A DNA stretch of 64,000 bases from contig NZ_FMKA01000016.1 of assembly GCF_900096945.1 (NCBI RefSeq), positions 23,255 to 87,254 on the forward strand. The letters run 5' to 3'. The notes under the pieces are model-generated. The model saw nothing but the letters and a program-made list of their open reading frames with translations, had not been told where the DNA came from and did no database searches. A program made the translations under genes and the position numbers. Position 1 is the stretch's first letter. Every line of letters starts with the position of its first letter. Of the stretch, positions 25,936 to 33,587 are shown piece by piece. This DNA is from Anaerobium acetethylicum (GTDB lineage Bacteria > Bacillota > Clostridia > Lachnospirales > Lachnospiraceae).

Positions 25936-26482
25936 TTTGAATTTTTTTGTCTCATAGGAGACTTCGTTCTATTTAATTGGATAAAGTCAATGGTCTTCCG
26001 GCACCAGCTGCCGGGAGGCTGTTGATTGCTTATTCCAAGCCAGCCGGTCCGGCTGCCTTCATAATTAAAAAAAGATGCAGGAAACTGCAGAATCTGCGCT
26101 ACAATATATTCTATAAATCTAAACGGCATACAATTCTTTTTTATAATCTGGTTATCTTCCGAATTCGGAAAAATCTCAATATTTCAATTTCATAAATAGC
26201 TTCTTTCAATCATATCTTCTTGTCATAGCGGCAGGAATCTTTCTTATGCAATATCTCGGCAATGACTCTTAATATCCAATCTGAAATGTATCCAACAAAA
26301 ATCATAATAGGTGTTTTTAATAAATGTCATCAAAAAATAAATAGGATATAGATTGCCTTTCTACTTCCGGACAACGGAGGCCAAAAGGACTATATAGATA
26401 AAAAGTACGAGCAGAAGCCGTACTGAAAAGCAGGAAAGGAGAAGTGTTCCGCCACAGATGCAGCGGAATGATTTGTTTTAGA
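25936..26482. other. Long intergenic region after efp
   Basis: About 550 bases with no convincing gene. It begins with a truncated family-2 repeat (TTTTTTTGTCTCATAGGAGACTTCG-like block at 25942-25970), then a GC-rich patch with CCGGCACCAGCTGCCGG and GCCGGTCCGGC palindromes near 26000-26055, then AT-rich sequence. A 31-codon hydrophobic ORF exists on the minus strand (26305-26210) but has no ribosome-binding site. A palindrome TTCCGAATTCGGAA lies near 26158-26171. A run of stop codons in all frames suggests decayed or purely spacer DNA. Confidence 0.5.
25942..25970 (+). repeat. Dispersed hairpin repeat, family 2, copy C (truncated)
   Basis: TTTTTTTGTCTCATAGGAGACTTCGTTCT matches the left arm and loop of the copies at 21515 and 28931, but the right arm is missing. 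It sits directly after the efp stop, where the other copies act as terminators; here only the short GAGAC/GTCTC pairing remains. Confidence 0.5.
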
Positions 26483-26516
26483 GTAACTGTTCAGGACATT
26501 GGCTCTGAACAGTTAT
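26483..26516. mobile_element. MITE-like repeat, copy 3 (34-bp miniature)
   Basis: GTAACTGTTCAGGA, a short spacer, then TCTGAACAGTTAT. Immediately outside lie GTTTTAGA (26475-26482) and GTGTTAGA (26517-26524), an 8-bp direct repeat with one mismatch. It has only the terminal arms of the larger copies, as in an internally deleted element. It lies about 45 bases before the gene at 26560. Confidence 0.65.
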
Positions 26517-26559
26517 GTGTTAGAAACTATAAGACTGAAAAAACAGGGGGAGGATTTAA

Positions 26560-27546
26560 ATGGAGTATAATGAATTTTTAGAATTTGTAAAAGGGAATAT
26601 GATACACAGGATGGGGGATGAGGTGAAAATCGCCATAAATCCTGTGGTGAAAAATAATTCCATACAGCTTGACGGCCTGTCTATACTGGGGGAGAATGAG
26701 AATATATCTCCGACAATTTATCTGAACAGCTATTTTGATGAGTACAAAGCGGGAAGAAAAACAGAGTCAATCATCGAGGAAATCATAGGGATCTACGAGA
26801 GCAACAAAATAAATTCACGTATAAGCGTAAATTTCTTTACCGATTTTGAAAACGTAAAGGAAAAAATCATGTTCAAACTGATCAATTATGATAAGAACAG
26901 TGAACTTCTTGAAAAAATTCCGCATGTAAAATTTCTGGATCTTGCGGTGGTGTTCTATTGCCTGCTGTCGGAAGGTGTTTTTGAAAATGCCACAATTCTC
27001 ATACATAAAAGCCATATGCAGATGTGGAATACGGATACGGAACAGCTTTTCCGTATTGCGACTGAAAACACGCCGCGCTGCCTGGTAAGCGATCTCAGAA
27101 ACATGGAGGATGTGATGAGAGAGATGCTGACTCCGGAGCTGAAGGATGAACTGAAAGAAGCTGTCAGGCAGGATGCGGAAGACGATTGTGGAATTTCGAT
27201 TTCAGAAGAGAAAGTTGATGAATTTGTGGGCCAGCTGTTCTCTCCATCTGGAGGAAATCCGGAAAACGCTATGTACGTGCTTTCAAACCAATCCAAAATC
27301 AACGGCGCGGCATGCATGCTATATGAAGATATTCTGAAGGGACTTGCGGATGAGCTGGACAGGGATCTTTTTATTCTCCCAAGCAGCATCCACGAGGTGA
27401 TTATTGTTCCAGCCAACGATTCCAATCCACGAGGCGATCTGTGCAAAATGGTCAGGGAAGTCAACGAGACCCAGGTCGCAGAGGAAGAGATCCTTTCGGA
27501 TATTGTATATTTTTACAACAGGAAAACCGGGGTTATCACCATGTAA
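26560..27546 (+). CDS. DUF5688 family protein, function unknown
   Basis: A 328-residue soluble protein without signal peptide or membrane helix. It matches the DUF5688 type that is common in Lachnospiraceae: N-terminal VKIAINPVVKNNSIQLDGLSI, ISPTIYLNSYFDEYKAG, and C-terminal FILPSSIHEVIIVPAND followed by a segment with the VYFYNRKTGVITM ending. Such genes often occur in several copies per genome with variable neighbours, and no activity is known. Start follows CAGGGGGAGG. It is a monocistronic unit closed by a strong terminator at 27551. Confidence 0.75.
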   Translation: MEYNEFLEFVKGNMIHRMGDEVKIAINPVVKNNSIQLDGLSILGENENISPTIYLNSYFDEYKAGRKTESIIEEIIGIYESNKINSRISVNFFTDFENVKEKIMFKLINYDKNSELLEKIPHVKFLDLAVVFYCLLSEGVFENATILIHKSHMQMWNTDTEQLFRIATENTPRCLVSDLRNMEDVMREMLTPELKDELKEAVRQDAEDDCGISISEEKVDEFVGQLFSPSGGNPENAMYVLSNQSKINGAACMLYEDILKGLADELDRDLFILPSSIHEVIIVPANDSNPRGDLCKMVREVNETQVAEEEILSDIVYFYNRKTGVITM

Positions 27547-27550
27547 GGAG

Positions 27551-27590
27551 AAAGACATGTCCCTCAAAACGGGACATGTCTTTCTTTTTG
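27551..27590 (+). terminator. Intrinsic terminator after the DUF5688 gene
   Basis: AAAGACATGTCCC, loop TCAAAAC, GGGACATGTCTTT: a perfect 13-bp stem followed by CTTTTTG. Confidence 0.92.
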
Positions 27591-27631
27591 TGTCTTTTCT
27601 GTGATTTTTTTATTAAAAATTCATTATGGAA

Positions 27632-27660
27632 TTGCTTAATTGCGTATTTTGTTGTACAAT
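27632..27660 (+). promoter_or_regulatory. Probable promoter of tRNA-Arg
   Basis: TTGCTT at 27632-27637 and TACAAT at 27655-27660, spacer 17 bp, 23 bp before the tRNA. No other promoter is needed for the gene at 27788, which may be read through. Confidence 0.6.
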
Positions 27661-27682
27661 AGAGGACGTAGTGTTTTATCCT

Positions 27683-27755
27683 GCACTCGTAGCTCAGGGG
27701 ATAGAGCTGTGGTTTCCGGTACCACGTGTCGGGGGTTCGAATCCCTCCGGGTGCA
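27683..27755 (+). tRNA. tRNA-Arg (anticodon CCG)
   Basis: A 73-nt cloverleaf: acceptor GCACTCG/CGGGTGC with one G-T pair, D arm GCTC/GAGC, anticodon arm GTGGT-TTCCGGT-ACCAC with anticodon CCG reading CGG, variable loop GTGTC, and T arm GGGGG-TTCGAAT-CCCTC. The discriminator base is A. CCA is not encoded. Decoding of the rare CGG codon fits the low use of CGG in this window. Confidence 0.95.
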
Positions 27756-27787
27756 TTTAAGGAATTGCTTGCAATTCAGGAGGAATA

Positions 27788-28564
27788 ATGAAAGCAACAA
27801 AAAGAAATACGAAAAAAACAAATAGAACAGCAGAATCTCAAAACGGAAGCATGATCAAAGAATTTTTCAAACGAAATTTCAGATACATTACCGTAGCAGT
27901 GGGGTTCGTCATACTGGTTATAATCCTGGTTGTAAGTACAGGTGATGATAAAGACGACAAAGAAAAAGAGAAAACTGATATAGTTGAGGAAACAACAGCA
28001 GAAGATTCCGCGGAACCTGAAACTGAAACAGAAGAAGCGACAGAGGAAGAAACAGCAGAAGAGGTATCAAATGATCTTCTGACTGACGCATATCCGGATA
28101 TCAATGCCTTGGTTGCCAGCTACTTTACTGCGATAACAAACAGTGATCTTGCTACCCTTAGCCAGATTGTCGTTCCGCTGAGTGAAGCGGAGCAGAACGC
28201 TCTTGTGCAGAAAAAAGAGTATATAGAAAGCTATAATAATATAGTATGCTATTCGAAAGCAGGTCCTGTTGAGAATTCCCATATCATATTTGCTTACCAT
28301 GAAATCAAATTCATCAATATAAATACGATGGCTCCCGGATTGGAACTTTTCTACGTCATGACGGATGAGAGCGGAAAGCTTTATTTTAATAACGGAGAGA
28401 TTGATGCCGACACCGAAGCGTATGTAAATGCCATAATAGAAGAGCCGGACGTAAAAGCCTTATTCGACACTGTGAATACAAAGTATCAGGAGGCACAGGC
28501 GGCAGATGCGGATCTGAAAGCCTTTGTTGAACAGCTTGCAGCCGTAGCAGGAACGGCACAGTAG
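27788..28564 (+). CDS. Membrane-anchored extracytoplasmic protein, unknown
   Basis: A 258-residue protein I do not recognise by family. The N-terminus is basic (KATKRNTKKTNR), then one membrane helix at about 37-57 (ITVAVGFVILVIILVV), then a low-complexity Glu/Thr linker (about 58-95), and an external domain of ~160 residues beginning DINALVASYFTAITNSDLATL. The pattern of a helical start with a tract on a growing beta sheet (VCYSKAGPVENSHIIFAYHEIKF, LELFYVMTDESGKLYF) suggests an NTF2-like fold, which is inference. Start follows AGGAGGAATA. It stands alone between the tRNA and the Trp T-box. Confidence 0.75.
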   Translation: MKATKRNTKKTNRTAESQNGSMIKEFFKRNFRYITVAVGFVILVIILVVSTGDDKDDKEKEKTDIVEETTAEDSAEPETETEEATEEETAEEVSNDLLTDAYPDINALVASYFTAITNSDLATLSQIVVPLSEAEQNALVQKKEYIESYNNIVCYSKAGPVENSHIIFAYHEIKFININTMAPGLELFYVMTDESGKLYFNNGEIDADTEAYVNAIIEEPDVKALFDTVNTKYQEAQAADADLKAFVEQLAAVAGTAQ

Positions 28565-28650
28565 ACAGAACGAAAAACTTGACAATTGTGCATAATTGTA
28601 TTAATCTTAATTTATGATTTGTGTCATTTTTTGAAAGACAGGATTAAACA

Positions 28651-28939
28651 TAATGAAACCGATGAGAAAGAGTAGTAAGCTTTTGTACGACATTAAAGAG
28701 AGCCGTAAATGCTGGGAATGCGGTATGTAGTCTTTTGCTGAATGGACTTTTGAGGGCAGCCTGAAATTGTAATAAAAGTATGCGCTGTCGGGAACCAAAC
28801 CCGTTATCAATCAGGCTTGTATAATTCAGGCAGTTGACCTGACTGTACATGACAGAGAGGACTTTACGTCAATTTGAGTGGTACCGCGATAATAAGTATA
28901 TTATTACCGTCTCAAGCATTTGCTTGGGGCGGTTTTTTT
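28651..28939 (+). promoter_or_regulatory. T-box riboswitch, tryptophan-specific
   Basis: A transcription-attenuation leader that binds uncharged tRNA. Stem I runs from AACCGATGAGAAAGAGTAG to AGGGCAGCC; its distal part has GGGAATGCGG. The specifier loop reads GCTGAA-TGG-ACTTTT, so the codon is TGG (28743-28745), tryptophan. The conserved T-box TGGTACCGCG is at 28879-28888, and the terminator ACCGTCTCAAGC/GCTTGGGGCGGT with a T-run spans 28906-28939. The antiterminator forms when the T-box pairs with an uncharged tRNA-Trp acceptor end. It precedes a tryptophan-type ABC transporter, as known for trpXYZ operons of Clostridia. Confidence 0.93.
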
Positions 28940-28989
28940 ATCTCACAGGATAGTTCGTCCCAGGTGATGATAAAAACCGCGTGGAGGCA
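28931..28989 (+). repeat. Dispersed hairpin repeat, family 2, copy B
   Basis: GGTTTTTTTATCTCACAGGA, loop TAGTTCG, then a looser right arm CAGGTGATGATAAAAA and CCGCGTGGAGGC. It shares over 30 positions with the copy at 21515. Its first bases are the T-run of the T-box terminator, so the element either landed exactly there or contributes the U-tract. If the second hairpin forms, it lies in the transporter mRNA leader. Confidence 0.65.
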
Positions 28990-29028
28990 GACTGATTATT
29001 AAAATTCGAAAAACAAGGAGTTGGTTGT

Positions 29029-29058
29029 ATGGAAGACGGTTGGTGGAAAACAGCATAA
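29029..29058 (+). CDS. Possible leader peptide MEDGWWKTA with tandem Trp codons
   Basis: A nine-codon ORF: ATG, Glu, Asp, Gly, Trp, Trp, Lys, Thr, Ala, stop. AAGGAG at 29015-29020 is eight bases from the ATG, a better site than many genes here have. The tandem TGG codons lie 79 bases before the transporter's first gene and just after a Trp T-box. A GCAGG-AAAACA-CCTGC hairpin begins about 14 bases after its stop. Tandem Trp codons in a short ORF ahead of a Trp-responsive operon are the classic mark of a leader peptide. Translation is unproven, and no second terminator is seen. Confidence 0.5.
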   Translation: MEDGWWKTA

Positions 29059-29136
29059 CATTTGATATAGCAGGAAAACACCTGCAAGAAGACACAGAAA
29101 AACAGACAGATTGTCAGAAGAAAAAGGAGAAAAAAG

Positions 29137-30165
29137 ATGAAAAAGAAATTTTTAGCAGTTTTATTATGTGCAGCGATGACAGCAGTAGCAGCTACAGGAT
29201 GTTCAGGAGCAGACAACAACGGAACAAAAACAGAAACTACAAAAGAAACCACATATACCATAGGGATCTCGCAGTTTGCAGAACATGGATCACTGGATAA
29301 CTGCAGAGAGGGATTTCTTGCAGGGCTGGCAGAAGAAGGGATTGTAGAAGGCGAGAATCTGAAAGTTACAGTTGAAAACGCCCAGGCAGATACAGGAATC
29401 GCGAACCAGATTGCACAGAATTTTGTGGCAAACAAGGTAGATCTGATTTGTGCAATTGCTACCCCGAGCGCCCAGAGTGCATATAATGCTGCCAAAGATG
29501 CGGATATACCGACAATCTTCACAGCAGTAACAGATCCTGTTGCGGCGGAACTTGCCGATGAGGATGGAAATCCGGCAGGAAATATCACAGGAACAAGCGA
29601 CAAGCTTCCAGTGGAAAAGCAGCTTGCCATGATCAGGGAAATCCTTCCTGAAGCAAAAACAATCGGTATTCTGTATAATACAAGTGAAGTGAATTCGGAA
29701 GCGGCAATAGCAGAATATGAAGCGGCTGTAGGCGAATTTGGATTCAAGCTTGAAACAGTAGGCGTTAGCGCAGCCGCGGACATCCCGCTGGCAACAGACA
29801 GCATATTGGAAAAAGTAGACTGCATCAACAATCTGACAGACAACCTGGTTGTCAGTTCACTTCCTACAATTCTTGCAAAAGCTTCAGAGAAGAACATCCC
29901 TGTATTTGGCAGCGAAGTTGAACAGGTAAAAATAGGATGCCTTGCGTCAGAAGGCCTTGACTACTACAAGCTTGGAATGCGGACAGGAAAAATGGCAGCT
30001 GCAGTTTTAAAGGGAGAGAAGAAGGCAGGCGAAATGCCTTATGAAATAATTGAAGAGAGCAGCCTGTATTTCAACTCAAAGGTTATGGAAAATCTCGGGC
30101 TGGAAGTGTCAGAGGATGTAATAGGAAGAGCAGCTGAGAAATTCACGGAAATTTCGGCAGAATAA
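29137..30165 (+). CDS. trpX: Tryptophan ABC transporter, substrate-binding lipoprotein
   Basis: A 342-residue lipoprotein with signal peptide and lipobox TGC (MKKKFLAVLLCAAMTAVAA before the Cys), then a Thr/Lys linker and a periplasmic-binding domain of the ABC_sub_bind (PF04392) type. Segments include ISQFAEHGSLDNCREGFLAG, DLICAIATPSAQSAY, PTIFTAVTDPVAA, KTIGILYNTSEVNSEA and GCLASEGLDYYKLGMRTGKMA. This family is predicted to bind tryptophan when preceded by a Trp T-box or TRAP site; the TGG specifier here supports that. It is the first gene of a three-gene operon, with AAAGGAG before the ATG. Confidence 0.88.
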   Translation: MKKKFLAVLLCAAMTAVAATGCSGADNNGTKTETTKETTYTIGISQFAEHGSLDNCREGFLAGLAEEGIVEGENLKVTVENAQADTGIANQIAQNFVANKVDLICAIATPSAQSAYNAAKDADIPTIFTAVTDPVAAELADEDGNPAGNITGTSDKLPVEKQLAMIREILPEAKTIGILYNTSEVNSEAAIAEYEAAVGEFGFKLETVGVSAAADIPLATDSILEKVDCINNLTDNLVVSSLPTILAKASEKNIPVFGSEVEQVKIGCLASEGLDYYKLGMRTGKMAAAVLKGEKKAGEMPYEIIEESSLYFNSKVMENLGLEVSEDVIGRAAEKFTEISAE

Positions 30166-30219
30166 AAAAGAAAAACGTATTTCCGAAAATATGTAATCGG
30201 AAAATTGGAGGAATCAGAA

Positions 30220-31104
30220 ATGTCTATACTTTTAGGGGTTTTAGAGCAGGGCATCATATATGCAATCATGGCGCTGGGAATCTACATCACATACAAAATA
30301 CTGGATTTTCCTGACCTGACGGCAGACGGAAGTTTTCCCCTTGGTGCAGCCGTTACAGCAGCCGTGATGGTAAAAGGGGTCAATCCTTATCTGGCGCTTG
30401 TGATTGCCTTTGCGGCAGGCGTGCTGTCAGGCATTGTAACAGGAATCATACACGTGAAGCTGAAAGTAAGGGATCTTCTTTCTGGCATTATTGTAATGAC
30501 CGGGCTGTATTCCGTGAATTTAAGGATTGCGGGAAAGTCGAATGTTCCTATATTCAATATGGAGACGATCTTCGACAATGCTGGATTAAACAATGTCTTG
30601 CCGGAGTCTGTTGCAAGCTATCAGACCCTCTTCGTTGTCGTGGCGGTAGCTTTAGCCAGCAAATTTGCACTGGATGCTTATCTGAAGACGAAATCAGGAT
30701 ATCTGCTCAGGGCGGTTGGAGACAACTCTGTAATAGTAACGACTCTGGCAAAGGACAGCGGTTTCGTGAAAATACTGGGTCTTGCCATAGCGAACGGTCT
30801 GATTGCCCTGAGTGGAAGCGTCATGTGCCAGCAGCAGCGTTTTTTTGAAATATCAATGGGTACGGGTACAATGGTGATCGGCCTTGCCAGCGTCATTATT
30901 GGAACAAACCTGTTTAAGAATTTTTCGAAAGTCAGGGCGACGACGGCTGTTATAATCGGCGCTGTCATTTATAAGGGATGCGTAGCGGCAGCGATTAAAT
31001 TCGGCCTCAGCGCAACGGACATGAAACTTGTAACTGCGGTCCTGTTTTTAATAATCCTGGTACTGAGCAGGGGCAGGGTAAAGAAGGTGAAGAACAATGC
31101 TTGA
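30220..31104 (+). CDS. trpY: Tryptophan ABC transporter, permease
   Basis: A 294-residue inner-membrane permease of the branched-chain amino acid/ribose type (BPD_transp_2), with about nine hydrophobic helices. Typical sequences are LEQGIIYAIMALGIYITYKIL, FPDLTADGSFPLGAA, GIVTGIIHVKLKVRDLLSGI and GLASVIIGTNLF, the last resembling the EAA-like cytoplasmic loop. Start 30220 is preceded by GGAGG at 30207; TTG 30205 upstream would add five residues. It overlaps the ATPase gene by eight bases. Substrate assignment depends on the T-box and the binding protein. Confidence 0.88.
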   Translation: MSILLGVLEQGIIYAIMALGIYITYKILDFPDLTADGSFPLGAAVTAAVMVKGVNPYLALVIAFAAGVLSGIVTGIIHVKLKVRDLLSGIIVMTGLYSVNLRIAGKSNVPIFNMETIFDNAGLNNVLPESVASYQTLFVVVAVALASKFALDAYLKTKSGYLLRAVGDNSVIVTTLAKDSGFVKILGLAIANGLIALSGSVMCQQQRFFEISMGTGTMVIGLASVIIGTNLFKNFSKVRATTAVIIGAVIYKGCVAAAIKFGLSATDMKLVTAVLFLIILVLSRGRVKKVKNNA

Positions 31105-31870
31105 GCTTAAAAATATCAACAAATATTATAATTCTGGAACAGTCAACGAGATGTGCCTGTTCAACAATTTCAACCTTACAATAAAGGATCATGAATTCGT
31201 GTCCGTAATCGGCAGCAACGGCTCCGGCAAAACCTCGCTCCTCAACATTATCTGCGGCAGCATCGCTACAGACAGCGGAAATTTAATCATGCAGGGCAGC
31301 GACATTACCGGAGAAAAGGAATTCAGGAGATACAGGAAGATCGGAAGAGTGTATCAGAATCCTGCAATGGGAACATGCCCGAGCATGACCATCCTGGAGA
31401 ACATGTCCCTTGCTGACAATAAGGGTAAGCCTTATAATCTGGGTTCCGGAACAAACAGGAAGCGGGCTGAATTTTACAGGGAAAGCCTCAGGCAGCTGAA
31501 CCTGGGACTTGAGGATAAGATGAACGTAAAGGTAGGTTCCCTTTCGGGTGGACAGAGGCAGGCAATGGCGCTTCTGATGTCGACAATGACACCTATAGAA
31601 TTCCTGATTCTGGATGAGCATACGGCGGCTCTGGATCCGAAAACAGCTGAGACCATCATGGAGCTTACTGATCAGATCGTTAAGGAAAAGAAGCTCACAA
31701 CAATCATGGTAACGCATAATCTCAGATATGCATTGGAATATGGCAACAGGCTCCTCATGATGCATCAGGGCGAAGCGGTGCTGGATAAATCAGCTGCAGA
31801 GAAAGCGGAAATGAGTATTGACGACCTTCTCGGCGTGTTCAACCAGATCAGTATAGAATGCGGAAATTAG
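31097..31870 (+). CDS. trpZ: Tryptophan ABC transporter, ATP-binding protein
   Basis: A 257-residue ATPase subunit. Walker A is GSNGSGKTS near residue 37, the Q loop is at RVYQNPA, the ABC signature LSGGQRQAMALL near 150, Walker B EFLILDEHTAALDP near 168 and the H-loop VTHNLRYA near 205. It overlaps the permease end by eight bases, so the three genes form one unit under the T-box. The gene order binding protein, permease, ATPase matches trpXYZ operons. Confidence 0.9.
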   Translation: MLELKNINKYYNSGTVNEMCLFNNFNLTIKDHEFVSVIGSNGSGKTSLLNIICGSIATDSGNLIMQGSDITGEKEFRRYRKIGRVYQNPAMGTCPSMTILENMSLADNKGKPYNLGSGTNRKRAEFYRESLRQLNLGLEDKMNVKVGSLSGGQRQAMALLMSTMTPIEFLILDEHTAALDPKTAETIMELTDQIVKEKKLTTIMVTHNLRYALEYGNRLLMMHQGEAVLDKSAAEKAEMSIDDLLGVFNQISIECGN

Positions 31871-31927
31871 CGGTTTGAGTGAAGCGGCGAAAAAAGCCGG
31901 AATTTACGAATACAGGAGGAATGAAAT

Positions 31928-32440
31928 ATGAATAGAATAGCAAAATTCCATAAAGTCAGCAGGGAACAGTTTTTCGAGGACTACAGGGATACGTTTGGTG
32001 AAACGGATGATGAAAAGCTGTATGCCATATACGAGAATATCAGGCTGCCCAGAAGGGCTACAACAGGCTCGGCCGGCTATGATTTTTTCAGCCCGGTCCC
32101 ATTTGAACTGATGCCCGGGCAGACAATTAAAATACCTACCGGAATCAGGGTAGAAATCGATGAGAACTGGGTTCTGAAATGCTACCCAAGAAGCGGGCTT
32201 GGATTTAAGTTCAGGCTGCAGCTGAATAATACTGTAGGGATTATAGACAGCGACTATTTTGAATCTGAAAATGAAGGCCATATTTTCTCGAAACTGACGA
32301 ATGACAGCAATGAAGGAAAGATACTTGTCCTCGACGCGGGGGACGGATTTATGCAGGGTATTTTTATCGAATATGGCATTACCGTTGATGATGAAGTCAC
32401 GGAAACCAGAAACGGCGGATTTGGAAGCACCGGAAGGTAA
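31928..32440 (+). CDS. dut: Deoxyuridine triphosphatase (dUTPase)
   Basis: A 170-residue trimeric dUTPase hydrolysing dUTP to dUMP and pyrophosphate. Five motifs are seen: ATTGSAGYDFFSP (1), CYPRSGLGFKF (2), VGIIDSDYFESEN with the catalytic Asp (3), a MQGIFIEYGI strand region, and C-terminal NGGFGSTGR (5), the Gly-rich lid. A ~40-residue N-terminal extension (FHKVSREQFFEDYRDTFGET) is absent in typical 145-residue enzymes but occurs in clostridial and phage-like dUTPases. Start follows ACAGGAGGAATGAAAT. No other nucleotide gene is nearby. Confidence 0.92.
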   Translation: MNRIAKFHKVSREQFFEDYRDTFGETDDEKLYAIYENIRLPRRATTGSAGYDFFSPVPFELMPGQTIKIPTGIRVEIDENWVLKCYPRSGLGFKFRLQLNNTVGIIDSDYFESENEGHIFSKLTNDSNEGKILVLDAGDGFMQGIFIEYGITVDDEVTETRNGGFGSTGR

Positions 32441-32494
32441 TCTGGAAAGCTTGCAGGCAGCATATGCAAGAGGTTCTGAATAGTTACAAAATAG

Positions 32495-32523
32495 TTGACA
32501 AATCTTTTACATCGGTTTATACT
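32495..32523 (+). promoter_or_regulatory. Sigma-A promoter of fabH
   Basis: Consensus TTGACA at 32495-32500 and TATACT at 32518-32523 with a 17-bp spacer. The acpP promoter has exactly the same -35, -10 and spacing, with FabT-like sequence downstream in both. Confidence 0.85.
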
Positions 32524-32534
32524 TTGAAAGTAAA

Positions 32535-32555
32535 ATAGTTTGATAATCAAAATAA
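32535..32555 (+). promoter_or_regulatory. FabT-like operator of fabH
   Basis: The near-palindrome ATAGTTTGATAATCAAAAT, with core TTTGATAATCAAA at 32539-32551, lies right after the promoter and 20 bases before the gene. It closely matches the FabT box AnTTTGATTATCAAATT known for streptococcal fab genes. A bound repressor would block early transcription. No fabT gene lies in the window. Confidence 0.75.
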
Positions 32556-32570
32556 ATGATGGGGAATAAA

Positions 32571-33551
32571 ATGACAACTAAAATAATAGGTACGGGAAGC
32601 TTTCTTCCTGAAAATATAGTAACCAATGAAAAACTGACAACGATAGTTGAAACCAGCGATGAATGGATCAGCAGCAGGACAGGCATAAAAGAAAGAAGAA
32701 TCGTGTGCAGAGAGACGACTTCCGGTATGGCTTCTGAAGCGGCAAAGCGTGCAATTGAGGATGCGAAGATAGATCCTGCGGAAATAGATCTTATTATTAT
32801 GGCTACCTTTACACCTGACAGAAGCATGCCTTGTGGTGCGTGCGATGTCCAGAAAGAAATCGGAGCTGCAAAAGCAACAGCATTCGATCTTAATGCAGCC
32901 TGCTCGGGCTTCCTTTTTGCGCTTAATACGGCTCACGCATACATATCCGCAGGATTATGCAGGACAGCTCTGGTCATGGGTGCTGAGACACTGTCGAAGG
33001 TACTTGACTGGACTGACCGTGGAACCTGTGTCCTTTTCGGAGATGGCGCCGGAGCTGCGGTTGTGCAGGCTTCCGATACAGGAATTATCAGTATGGTAAC
33101 CGGGGCAGACGGAACGAAGGGTGACGTGCTGACATGTGACGGAAGAAGGGTCATAAATCCTCTGACTGCAGGTCTGGACGACGTTGAGTCTGGAGCCGAT
33201 GAAGCATACATAAAAATGAATGGCCAGGAAGTGTTTAAATTTGCCGTGAAGAAGGTGCCTGAATCGATAGAGGAGCTTCTTGAGAAATCAAGGACTGCAA
33301 TTGAAGACGTGAAGTATTTCATCCTTCACCAGGCAAACAAGAGGATTATTCATTCTGTAGCAAAAAGGCTGAAGGTTTCTGAAGAAAAATTCCCGATGAA
33401 TCTTGATTCCTGCGGAAATACTTCGGCTGCCAGCATACCGATTCTGCTTGATGAAATGAATAGAAAAGGTCTGCTGAACCCAGGGGATAAGATTGTTATG
33501 TCCGGATTTGGCGGAGGACTTACATGGGGAGCCGTTATCCTTGAATGGTAG
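32571..33551 (+). CDS. fabH: 3-oxoacyl-ACP synthase III
   Basis: A 326-residue ketoacyl synthase that condenses acetyl-CoA (or another primer) with malonyl-ACP to start fatty acid synthesis. The N-terminus is TKIIGTGSFLPENIVTNE; the active-site Cys lies in LNAACSGFLFAL, His in FILHQANKRI and Asn in DSCGNTSAAS. Three ATGs are possible (32556, 32559, 32571); the third gives the family's usual N-terminus and follows GATGGGGA. Unlike in streptococci, fabH is separated from the rest of the fab genes by about 5.7 kb of unrelated genes, but shares their operator type. Confidence 0.96.
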   Translation: MTTKIIGTGSFLPENIVTNEKLTTIVETSDEWISSRTGIKERRIVCRETTSGMASEAAKRAIEDAKIDPAEIDLIIMATFTPDRSMPCGACDVQKEIGAAKATAFDLNAACSGFLFALNTAHAYISAGLCRTALVMGAETLSKVLDWTDRGTCVLFGDGAGAAVVQASDTGIISMVTGADGTKGDVLTCDGRRVINPLTAGLDDVESGADEAYIKMNGQEVFKFAVKKVPESIEELLEKSRTAIEDVKYFILHQANKRIIHSVAKRLKVSEEKFPMNLDSCGNTSAASIPILLDEMNRKGLLNPGDKIVMSGFGGGLTWGAVILEW

Positions 33552-33587
33552 CCAGTGTGCATGATTTCCTGTAATTAATGATATTCG

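Noticed and set aside
25977..26195. A 72-codon + strand ORF after efp.
   Set aside because: Composition is unlike the neighbouring genes, it has no Shine-Dalgarno and covers palindromic GC patches.
26210..26305. A 31-codon hydrophobic ORF on the minus strand (begins MIFVGYISDWIL), possibly a small toxin-like membrane peptide.
   Set aside because: No ribosome-binding site, no antitoxin RNA signature, and it lies in AT-rich sequence with many stops; could still be a decayed gene end.
27640..27825. A 61-codon ORF on each strand across the tRNA-Arg gene.
   Set aside because: They are translations of the tRNA cloverleaf and its flanks; the tRNA itself is clear and such ORFs are a common artefact.
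28938..29897. A 319-codon minus-strand ORF opposite trpX.
   Set aside because: Antisense shadow of a lipoprotein gene whose signal, lipobox and domain are clear on the plus strand.
32462..32487. GGTTCTGAATAGTTAC before the fabH promoter as the right end of another MITE-like copy.
   Set aside because: No matching left end and no flanking octamer can be found; it may be chance or a remnant.
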